A stretch of 64,000 nucleotides of DNA from contig CALWLS010000001.1 in the NCBI GenBank assembly GCA_944381575.1, forward strand, positions 62,001 through 126,000. Reading direction: 5' to 3'. Both the position numbers and the translations under genes were made by a program. Position 1 is the stretch's first letter. Each line of letters begins with the position of its first letter. Below are positions 9,834 through 17,652 of the stretch, in pieces. The notes under the pieces were generated by a model. That model was not told the DNA's origin. It worked only from the letters and a program-made list of their open reading frames with translations, and did no database searches. Source of the DNA: an uncultured Lachnospiraceae bacterium (lineage in GTDB: Bacteria; Bacillota; Clostridia; Lachnospirales; Lachnospiraceae).

Positions 9834-10316
9834 TTGGGGGCAGTTAGTATATTTACCGACGGCGCAGCCAAGGGAAATCCAGATGGGCCGGGAGGCTACG
9901 GCGTTATTTTAAGGTATGTGACGAACGACGGAACGGTCCATGAAAAGGAACTCTCCCAGGGTTATATGCGCACTACCAATAACCGCATGGAGCTGATGGC
10001 GGCAATTGCAGGCATAGAGGCACTGAACAGGCCTTGCCTCATAGATCTGTACAGTGATTCAAAATATCTTGTGGACGCATTTAATCAGGGATGGATAGAG
10101 AACTGGGTCAAAAATGATTGGAAGAGGGGGAAAAGCGGACCGGTAAAGAACATAGATCTCTGGAAAAGGCTGTTAAACGCCATTAAGCCTCACAGGATCA
10201 ATTTTATATGGGTGAAGGGCCACGACGGCAATCCTGAAAATGAACGCTGTGACGAGCTGGCGTCAAAGGCTGCCGTCGGCCGGGATCTCATAGAGGATGA
10301 GGGAATGAAACTCTAA
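9834..10316 (+). CDS. rnhA: Ribonuclease HI
   Basis: Degrades RNA in RNA-DNA hybrids. 160 aa, normal length. The catalytic quartet is present: D9 in [11 protein letters not shown], Glu in NRMELMA, Asp in LYSDSKYL and Asp in CDELASKAA; the basic handle segment [13 protein letters not shown] is also there. The start is an unusual TTG at 9834, supported by GAGGTGA seven bases upstream (which contains the stop of the previous gene) and by the family N-terminus beginning right there; no ATG lies close by. Confidence 0.93.
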   Translation: MGAVSIFTDGAAKGNPDGPGGYGVILRYVTNDGTVHEKELSQGYMRTTNNRMELMAAIAGIEALNRPCLIDLYSDSKYLVDAFNQGWIENWVKNDWKRGKSGPVKNIDLWKRLLNAIKPHRINFIWVKGHDGNPENERCDELASKAAVGRDLIEDEGMKL

Positions 10317-10344
10317 ACAAAATTCAAAGAAAGAGAGGCAGTGT

Positions 10345-11385
10345 ATGAAAAAAGGTTTTGCAACATTGATACTTGCAGGCATTATGGCAGCGGGACTCAG
10401 CATATCCGCATTTGCCGCAGGCTGGACTGAGGACGCCCAGGGCTGGAGATGGTTAAACGACGACGGATCTTACATCGCAAACACCTGGCACTGGCTGGAC
10501 GGTAACGGCGACGGAGTTTCGGAGTGCTATTATTTTAATCCTGCAGGCTATCTCATGACAAACAGCTACATCGACGGATATCAGGTAAACGGCGACGGCT
10601 GCTGGATCGTGGACGGTGTGGTACAGACTAAAGGAGCCGCAGCAGCTTCAGGTGTTCAGACAGAGACCGCAAGCGACGCATCCGCAGGAGCTGAGGACTA
10701 CAGAGCCATGCTTAAGGCTGCCTTTGATAAGGCCGAGCCTGCAACGGAGATGGATGCCGACATTACCATGAATTTCGCCATCAGCGCGGAGGGACTCACC
10801 CTTGACATGGCCATGGATGGAAATATGAAGATCAAGGATGCCGACAGCGAGGATATGCAGTATCTGATGGATATGAACATGTCGCTGCTCGGTCAGGACA
10901 TGAAAACAGTAATGTTCTATGACGACGGATACATTTACACCGATATGGAAGGTATGAAGACAAGACAGGCGTCTGACTATGCAGCTGCCCTTGAAGCTTC
11001 CAAATCCAGCACTGAGCTGCTTTCAGGCGATGACCTTGATTATATCGAAAATGTAACCGGCGTCCGTAACGCCGATGGAACCGTGACCATAAGCTATACC
11101 ATGAGCGGCGATAAGATGAACGAGATATTTAACAGATCTCTTCAGGCTGCAGGCACTGAGGAGACTACCGGCAGCATCACTCTCGGAAGCTGCATAGGCG
11201 ACGCAGTGATAGACGCTGAAGGAAATATCATCAGACAGAGCATGAGCATGGATATGGATATGGTATCAGAAGGAGTCAACATAGATTATGTGATCTATAT
11301 GGCGCTTGATATCAACAGCATGGGCCAGCCTGTGGAGTTTACGCTTCCTTCAAAGGAAGGCTATACGGACGTGGAAGCCGCATAA
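10345..11385 (+). CDS. Secreted protein with cell-wall-binding repeats and DUF6612-like domain
   Basis: 346 aa. A signal peptide (MKKGFATLILAGIMAAGLSIS, cleavage near residue 24) is followed by aromatic/Gly-rich modules of the choline/glucan-binding repeat type (GWRWLNDDGSYIANTWHWLD, YYFNPAGYLMTN, GCWIVDG; about residues 26-95). The rest, from about 115 to 346, is a beta-rich domain resembling the LolA-like DUF6612 lipoprotein domain. It probably sits in the cell wall; function unknown. The repeats resemble those at the C-terminus of the large surface protein at 17653. Confidence 0.7.
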   Translation: MKKGFATLILAGIMAAGLSISAFAAGWTEDAQGWRWLNDDGSYIANTWHWLDGNGDGVSECYYFNPAGYLMTNSYIDGYQVNGDGCWIVDGVVQTKGAAAASGVQTETASDASAGAEDYRAMLKAAFDKAEPATEMDADITMNFAISAEGLTLDMAMDGNMKIKDADSEDMQYLMDMNMSLLGQDMKTVMFYDDGYIYTDMEGMKTRQASDYAAALEASKSSTELLSGDDLDYIENVTGVRNADGTVTISYTMSGDKMNEIFNRSLQAAGTEETTGSITLGSCIGDAVIDAEGNIIRQSMSMDMDMVSEGVNIDYVIYMALDINSMGQPVEFTLPSKEGYTDVEAA

Positions 11386-11437
11386 GGTAAAAAGCTGCAC
11401 GAGATCATAAGCTGTGAGAGGCAAACAGAATATAAAT

Positions 11438-11476
11438 GATCTAAAACTGTATGAAGCAGATATACAGTTTTAGGAT
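11438..11476 (+). repeat. Long imperfect hairpin in the 3' UTR
   Basis: GATCTAAAACTGTAT pairs with ATACAGTTTTAGGATC, a 15-bp stem with a single bulged C and a nine-base loop. It has no T-tract and sits 36 bp before a proper terminator, so it may be an mRNA-stabilising or processing structure. Confidence 0.6.
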
Positions 11477-11512
11477 CCAATGCCTTGTGAAGCAGCTAAT
11501 GGATGCCAAGAT

Positions 11513-11547
11513 AAGGGACTGCCGTTTAAATGACGGCAGTCCTTTTT
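11513..11547 (+). terminator. Intrinsic terminator
   Basis: AAGGGACTGCCGT / ACGGCAGTCCTTTTT with a seven-base loop: a 13-bp GC-rich stem and T-run. It ends the transcript of the secreted protein gene ahead of the groE promoter. Confidence 0.92.
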
Positions 11548-11613
11548 GAATAACGCCTTTATATCGGCGCTTCGCAGATAAGGAACAAAGTTTACAATAA
11601 ATTCACGAATTAG

Positions 11614-11640
11614 TTAGCACTCGAGTGTTGACATTGCTAA
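11614..11640 (+). promoter_or_regulatory. CIRCE-like HrcA operator
   Basis: TTAGCACTC, nine bases, then CATTGCTAA. The left arm is a perfect CIRCE arm and the right arm matches GAGTGCTAA at 7 of 9 positions with the standard N9 spacing. It overlaps the -35 box of the groE promoter, as expected for HrcA repression of groESL under non-stress conditions. hrcA itself is not in the window. Confidence 0.85.
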
Positions 11641-11656
11641 CATCGAGCGTTATAAT
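11628..11656 (+). promoter_or_regulatory. Consensus sigma-A promoter of groESL
   Basis: TTGACA (11628-11633), 17 bp, TATAAT (11651-11656): a perfect consensus promoter. The -35 box lies inside the CIRCE element. The leader to groES is roughly 115 nt. Confidence 0.92.
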
Positions 11657-11776
11657 ACAGGCGTTGTTAGAGAAAGACTATATAAGTCTGACAATCATGA
11701 AAGTTTGAGGCGGCTGTTACAGAGCTGCGTTAATATCAGACATTTACATTAAGATGTCAAATAAGGAGGCATAATA

Positions 11777-12064
11777 ATGAAATTAGTACCGTTAACAGAC
11801 AGGATCGTTATCAAGAAGCTGCTTAATGAGGAGACGACAAAGTCAGGTATCGTCCTTCCGGGACAGGATAAGGAAAAGCCTGCACAGGGCGAAGTTATAG
11901 CTGTAGGACCTGGCGGAGTTGTGGACGGCAAGGAGATCAAGATGGAAGTTAAGCCTGGCCAGCACATCGTATATTCAAGATATGCAGGAACAGATGTGGA
12001 GCTTGATGGCGAGAAGTTCGTTATCATCAGACAGGGCGATGTACTTGCCATAATCGAGGGCTGA
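11777..12064 (+). CDS. groS: GroES co-chaperonin
   Basis: 10-kDa co-chaperonin, 95 aa, that caps GroEL. Family features seen: KLVPLTDRIVIKK N-terminus, the mobile loop around TTKSGIVLPGQDKEKPAQGE and the GPGGVVDGKEI roof segment. AAGGAGG precedes the ATG. First gene of the bicistronic, HrcA/CIRCE-controlled operon. Confidence 0.97.
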   Translation: MKLVPLTDRIVIKKLLNEETTKSGIVLPGQDKEKPAQGEVIAVGPGGVVDGKEIKMEVKPGQHIVYSRYAGTDVELDGEKFVIIRQGDVLAIIEG

Positions 12065-12134
12065 TGCGATCAGAAAGGTCTGTTTTAAGGACTGGTAAGA
12101 TCATTTAAATAAATTTTCAGATTACAGATCATAA

Positions 12135-13769
<1,635 letters not shown>

Positions 13770-13806
13770 TAGGCGTCAAAACGATAAATAAATAAAGCAT
13801 AAATAT

Positions 13807-13857
13807 ATCCCCGAAAGGAAGATGGAATAATAAACCATATCCTTCCGGGGATTTTTG
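13807..13857 (+). terminator. Intrinsic terminator after groEL
   Basis: TCCCCGAAAGGAAGATGG pairs with CCATATCCTTCCGGGGA across a short AT loop and is followed by TTTTTGT. It isolates groESL from the AT-rich accessory region downstream. Confidence 0.85.
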
Positions 13858-13934
13858 TATATAGAACCATAGAACAACATAATTCCGTTAAAGTTACAGA
13901 TTTGAAAACATAAACCCATAAATAATATTGAAAT

Positions 13935-14033
13935 TATACCTTAAAGGGTATAAAACTATATTTAATATTGAAATTATACCCTTTAAGGTATAAAATTATA
14001 ATTGAAATTGAAATTTATACCTTTACGGGTATA
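13935..14033 (+). promoter_or_regulatory. Triple operator array upstream of the hip operon
   Basis: Three 18-bp palindromes of the form TATACC-N6-GGTATA at 13935-13952, 13975-13992 and 14016-14033, spaced 40 and 41 bp start to start (about four helical turns, so on the same face). Each is preceded by a TTGAAA box as part of a roughly 40-bp direct repeat. They closely resemble the spaced-palindrome operators bound by HipB-type repressors and most likely serve autoregulation of the downstream operon. The spacer sequences differ while the arms are identical, which points to selection on the arms. Confidence 0.8.
13968..13996 (+). promoter_or_regulatory. Candidate hip promoter with operator in its spacer
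   Basis: TTGAAA (13968-13973), 17 bp and TAAAAT (13991-13996), each 5 of 6 to consensus. The middle operator (13975-13992) fills the spacer and touches the -10 box, so repressor binding would block RNA polymerase directly. The two flanking repeats hold weaker versions of the same arrangement, so which one is used is uncertain. Confidence 0.5.
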
Positions 14034-14080
14034 AAACATATTGAATAACTTTCATATTTTTAAAGATATACTCAGGTTTA

Positions 14081-14284
14081 ATGATGAACAGAATAGCAGA
14101 ATTTGTAAAAGAAAACAGAAGGGCAGCAGGGCTGACTCAGGAAGAATTTGCCATGCGATCAGGTTTGGGATTGCGCTTTGTACGCGAGCTTGAGCAGGGA
14201 AAGGAAACTGTAAGGATGGATAAGGTAAATATCGCGCTTGGCATGTTTGATATGGAGGCTGTACCTGGGAGAAAGGATAAATAA
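14081..14284 (+). CDS. hipB: HipB-like XRE-family antitoxin/repressor
   Basis: 67 aa, essentially one Cro/C1-type helix-turn-helix: RRAAGLTQEEFAMRSGLGLRF covers helices 2-3 and RELEQGKETVRMDKVNIAL completes the domain, the pattern of HipB. It begins with tandem ATG codons. It is expected to dimerise on the upstream palindromes and, with the partner proteins, neutralise or repress the toxin. The next gene starts 2 bp after its stop. The C-terminal tail seen in some HipB proteins is very short here (MEAVPGRKDK). Confidence 0.85.
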   Translation: MMNRIAEFVKENRRAAGLTQEEFAMRSGLGLRFVRELEQGKETVRMDKVNIALGMFDMEAVPGRKDK

Positions 14285-14286
14285 TA

Positions 14287-14619
14287 ATGAATGATGGTTT
14301 CAGGACAGCTTATGTATACGTAAGGAATATTTATGCCGGAAAGCTTTCGGAAACTGACAATGGATATGAGTTTGAATATGATGATGGATATATAGAAAAT
14401 AAGAGTGCTTCACCGGTATCATTGACATTACCAATAAGGAAAGAAATATATACATCAAAGGTGCTGTTTCCTTTTTTTGATGGACTTATACCGGAAGGAT
14501 GGCTTTTAAATGTTGTCAGCATAAATTGGAAGATAGATACAAGGGACAGATTTGGACTTTTGCTTGTTGCGTGTAAGGATTGTATAGGCAATGTGACCAT
14601 ACATGGAGAAATGGAATGA
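14287..14619 (+). CDS. hipS: HipS-like protein (stand-alone HipA N-terminal subdomain)
   Basis: 110 aa matching only the N-subdomain 1 of HipA kinases (Couple_hipA type): AYVYVRNIYAGKLSE, a YDDGYIEN segment, SVSLTLP-like strand and LFPFFDGLIPEGWLL. In HipA this subdomain is fused to the kinase core; here it is a separate gene, as in the tripartite HipBST systems where the small protein HipS acts as antitoxin. The stop overlaps the next start (ATGA at 14616-14619), so the two are translationally coupled at near 1:1. Confidence 0.8.
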   Translation: MNDGFRTAYVYVRNIYAGKLSETDNGYEFEYDDGYIENKSASPVSLTLPIRKEIYTSKVLFPFFDGLIPEGWLLNVVSINWKIDTRDRFGLLLVACKDCIGNVTIHGEME

Positions 14620-15578
14620 ATTGTCTTTGCTGCGGAAAAAAATTAAATGTTGATGATGGCAGTTCAGGCTGGCATAAAAAATGCATCAGGGATTTTTTTG
14701 GAACGAGTGAGCTTCCGGATATTGATATAAATAACAAAAATCTTGAACTGCTTGCGTTAAAAAGTACAGATAAAGGATTTACTGTGCCGGGCGTTCAAAA
14801 GAAGTTATCAATGCACCTATTCTCGGGAAAAGAGAGGGCAAGGCTCACATTCGTTGATTATCCTACAGGCTATATTTTAAAGCCGCAGGTGGAGGAATTT
14901 CATAGTCTGCCGGAGGCAGAGCATTTAGTAATGTGTATGGCTGATGCTGCGGGAATATCAACAGTACGGCATGCAATGATAAGGTATGGTAATTCTCTTG
15001 CCTATATTACAAAGAGAGCCGACAGGGAGTTTAAAGGCGACAAATTCAGGATGATAGCCATGGAGGACTTCTGTCAGCTTGATCAGAGGCTTACTGCTGA
15101 TAAATACAGAGGCTCATATGAAAGGTGCGCAAAGGTTATAGAGAGGTACTCATCGCGCTCCGGTCTGGATATGACAGAAATGTATATGAGGATAGTCTTT
15201 TCATTTATAGTTGGCAATTCGGATATGCATTTGAAAAACTTTTCATTGATAGAAACATCAGCAGGGAGTGGAAGATATGTACTGTCACCGGCTTATGATC
15301 TTCTGCCTGTAAATATAATAATGCCAGAAGATAGGGAAGAGCTGGCGCTGACGCTGAATGGAAAAAAAAGGAATATAAGAAAAAAGGATTTTATCATTTT
15401 TTCTGAAAAATGTGAAATAAATAAAGCAGCAGCGGAAAAAATGATACGCAAACTTATCGAAATGCACGATGTATTTATTAAAATGTGCAGAGACTCTTTT
15501 TTATCCGATGAAATGAAAACAGCTTTATGTGAGCTGATCGACTTAAGATGTAATATACTAAATGTTTCGGTAAATTAG
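14616..15578 (+). CDS. hipT: HipT-like serine/threonine kinase toxin
   Basis: 320-aa kinase core of the HipA family lacking the N-terminal subdomain. The start at ATG 14616 overlaps the hipS stop; an in-frame ATG at 14580 lies inside hipS. An N-terminal C3-x2-C6...H20-x2-C23 set looks like a small zinc site. The Gly-rich loop reads FTVPGVQKK (55-63), the ATP-binding Lys is in YILKP (K89), the catalytic loop is N201-S-D203-MHLKN208 and the metal-binding Asp is D228 in SPAYDLLP. All kinase residues look intact. Characterised HipT phosphorylates TrpS; the target here is unknown. Base composition is much more AT-rich than the flanks, suggesting horizontal acquisition. Confidence 0.85.
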   Translation: MNCLCCGKKLNVDDGSSGWHKKCIRDFFGTSELPDIDINNKNLELLALKSTDKGFTVPGVQKKLSMHLFSGKERARLTFVDYPTGYILKPQVEEFHSLPEAEHLVMCMADAAGISTVRHAMIRYGNSLAYITKRADREFKGDKFRMIAMEDFCQLDQRLTADKYRGSYERCAKVIERYSSRSGLDMTEMYMRIVFSFIVGNSDMHLKNFSLIETSAGSGRYVLSPAYDLLPVNIIMPEDREELALTLNGKKRNIRKKDFIIFSEKCEINKAAAEKMIRKLIEMHDVFIKMCRDSFLSDEMKTALCELIDLRCNILNVSVN

Positions 15579-15626
15579 CATAATGGATTATTCATTTTAC
15601 AGAATGACATATTGGAGGGTGAATAT

Positions 15627-16259
15627 TTGGAACTCCGGACCTTACGATACTTTTTGGCGGCTGCCGAGGCGACAGGATCTCAGACCCTTGCAAAGCTTAT
15701 AAAGAAATTTACGGAAAAATATCCTTCTGTCCAGTTTACGCTCTACAATGAGACCGTCGATAACATAAAGGATCGTCTTAATAAGGGGCTGGTAGATATA
15801 GGATTGTTACTTGAGCCCATAGATGTTACCAAATATGATTATGTCCGCCTGTCACAGCAGGATACCTGGGGATTGCTGGTACGTGATGATCATCCGCTCA
15901 ATGCAAAGCGGTCCTTATCGGCGGAGGATGTGGCTCCATATCCGCTGATTTTACCGCTTAGGGATAATATAAGGGCTGAGATAATGCACTGGCTTGGTAA
16001 AGAGGAAAATGAGATAAGGATCCCATTGTTTTATACATTGCTGTCAAATGCCGCGCTGATGGTCGCCGAAGGGGTCGGATGCGCGTTTTGCATGGACGGA
16101 GCGCTGGCTATAAGAAGCGATCCAAGGCTTAAGTTCATACCGCTTGAGCCGCGCCGGATGACTCACAGCGTTTTGGTTTGGAAAAAGAATAATCTGTTCT
16201 CTCCGGCGGCGTCGCTTTTTATCCAGGAGATAAACTTATTAAAAAGTGAAATAAGATAA
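15627..16259 (+). pseudogene. LysR-type regulator lacking its DNA-binding domain
   Basis: The product begins like a LysR regulator (LELRTLRYFLAAAEA, TTG start with GGAGGG seven bases upstream) but jumps within one residue to the effector domain (TGSQTLAKLIKKFTEKYPSVQF). About 75 residues holding the helix-turn-helix and linker helix are missing, in frame, leaving 211 aa instead of about 295. The co-inducer-binding domain continues intact to TAA with LVRDDHPL and VAEGVGCAF segments. It cannot bind DNA as a normal LysR would; it is either a decayed gene or a stand-alone ligand-binding domain. Confidence 0.8.
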
Positions 16260-16274
16260 ATATAATATTGTCAT

Positions 16275-16337
16275 GGGCTGTCGCATTCAGAACTACCTGA
16301 CCGGGAGTAGTTCAGGATCAAGCGGCAGCCTTTTTAT
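16275..16337 (+). terminator. Intrinsic terminator with two-part stem
   Basis: GGCTGTCGC pairs with GCGGCAGCC and, inside it, GAACTACCTGA pairs with the TAGTTCAGG region; TTTTTATT follows. It ends the LysR remnant transcript before the decarboxylase-like gene. Confidence 0.8.
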
Positions 16338-16471
16338 TGACTTTAAACATACATAAAATGTATTGATAATGATTAAACATAGGTATTAAACATCATAAAA
16401 ATCCATACCTATAATAAAAATCAGAAAACAAATAGATGGGTCTTATTTAAACAAAAATGGAGGTTAAATAT

Positions 16472-17233
16472 ATGAATAGAGAAGAAAGAACTGAACAAAA
16501 GATGCAGGAGCTGTTTCACAGCCATGCTGCCGGAGATGAGGGCAGCGATGGAGAATTTATGCAGATCCTTCAGGGATATATCTTTGGGGATGTATGCTAT
16601 ACCGGCAGTCTAAATAATCGGATGCGTGAGCTTGTGACTGTCACGGTGCTTACCGTGCTGAGTGCCCTGCCGCAGATCAAAGCCCATGTAGGAGCCAGCC
16701 TTAATGCCGGCTGTACTCCTGCGGAAATCCGGGAGGCAGTCTACCAGTGCGCGCCTTTCATAGGCTTTCCAAAGACTCTCAATGCCATTGCTGCCATGAA
16801 TGATGTCTTTTTGCAGCAGGGTATAGACTTACCGCTTCCAAAACAGTCTACGTTGGTATCATCCAATGAGCGGTACGAGAAAGGACTTAATATCCAGTCT
16901 CAGATATATGGAGATGAGATAAAGGAGCGCTACACCTGGCTGCCAAAGCCTTTTGATGAGGCAGTACCGAGATTTTTGACAGAGCTTTGCTTTGGAGATT
17001 TTAATACCCCTACAGGTTTGGACGGTAAGACCAGGGAACTGCTGACGGTCGTGCTGCTAACAGCACTTGGCGGAGCTGAGGTACAGGTGAAGAGTCATGT
17101 TGAGGGAGCGTTGAAAGCCGGCAACACTAAAGAAGAAATAGTCTGCGCCCTGGTTCATGCCGGAGGTTATATGGGATTTCCGAGGCTTTTTAACGCCCTT
17201 AACACATGTAAGAATCTGCTGACAGAGGGATAA
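16472..17233 (+). CDS. Carboxymuconolactone decarboxylase-family protein (two CMD domains)
   Basis: 253 aa, start ATG 16472 set by GGAGG at 16459-16463. Two tandem CMD/AhpD-like helical domains are visible: RELVTVTVLTVLSALPQIKAH through GFPKTLNAIAAM, and RELLTVVLLTALGGAEVQVKSH through GFPRLFNAL. Such proteins are often encoded beside or fused to cupins and under LysR control, and here a cupin remnant follows directly. The family includes decarboxylases and peroxidase-like proteins; the AhpD Cys-x2-Cys redox pair is not seen, so the reaction is unknown. Confidence 0.85.
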   Translation: MNREERTEQKMQELFHSHAAGDEGSDGEFMQILQGYIFGDVCYTGSLNNRMRELVTVTVLTVLSALPQIKAHVGASLNAGCTPAEIREAVYQCAPFIGFPKTLNAIAAMNDVFLQQGIDLPLPKQSTLVSSNERYEKGLNIQSQIYGDEIKERYTWLPKPFDEAVPRFLTELCFGDFNTPTGLDGKTRELLTVVLLTALGGAEVQVKSHVEGALKAGNTKEEIVCALVHAGGYMGFPRLFNALNTCKNLLTEG

Positions 17234-17235
17234 AA

Positions 17236-17433
17236 ACATTTTCGGGAAAAGGAAAGGAGGCCCAAAGCCTTACTCCGGGTACGTTCATCACCATTCCGGC
17301 AGAAGTAAAACACTGGCACGGAGCCAAAAAGGACAGCTGGTTTTCACATATAGCGGTGGAGGTTCCCGGTGTCGAGACCTCAAATGAGTGGCTTGAGCCT
17401 GTGGAGGATGTCGCATACAATGGATTGGAATAA
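17236..17433 (+). pseudogene. Cupin-domain protein remnant (5'-truncated)
   Basis: An open frame without a usable start begins right after the CMD stop and runs to TAA at 17431-17433. It encodes the second half of a small cupin: GKEAQSLTPGTFITIPAEVK, HWHGAKKDSWFSHIAVEVPG and NEWLEPVEDV, all typical of cupins paired with CMD proteins. The N-terminal half, with the first metal-binding motif, is absent, so the gene was cut by deletion. No RBS-start pair is present, and it is unlikely to be translated. Confidence 0.75.
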
Positions 17434-17450
17434 AATCACTCTGTAAATAT

Positions 17451-17487
17451 TTCGGCAGATCTAAAGTATTATTTTGGATCTGCCGAA
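17451..17487. terminator. Hairpin / probable bidirectional terminator
   Basis: TTCGGCAGATCTAAA pairs with TTTGGATCTGCCGAA (one T-G wobble) around a short AT loop. The T-run is weak. It separates the decayed CMD-cupin locus from the surface protein promoter. Confidence 0.55.
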
Positions 17488-17572
17488 TTAGTGTTAAAAC
17501 AATTCTTCTTGAAACTGTGCGCAGAAAAATTGATTGTAAAATATCGATTGAGAACATAATTATATATTTCTC

Positions 17573-17601
17573 TTGAAAATGAGACATGGTGAGGATACAA
17601 T
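17573..17601 (+). promoter_or_regulatory. Sigma-A promoter of the surface protein gene
   Basis: TTGAAA (17573-17578), exactly 17 bp, TACAAT (17596-17601). It lies about 50 bp ahead of the GGAGGGG ribosome binding site and ATG 17653, giving a short leader. Confidence 0.75.
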
Positions 17602-17652
17602 AAAAAAGTAAATTGAATAATAGCGTGTTCTTTAGAAATGGAGGGGATATAC

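Noticed and set aside
13921..14040. Three roughly 40-bp repeats as a CRISPR or integration array
   Set aside because: The repeats are contiguous, with no unique spacers of constant size, no cas genes, and conserved palindromic arms that fit operators.
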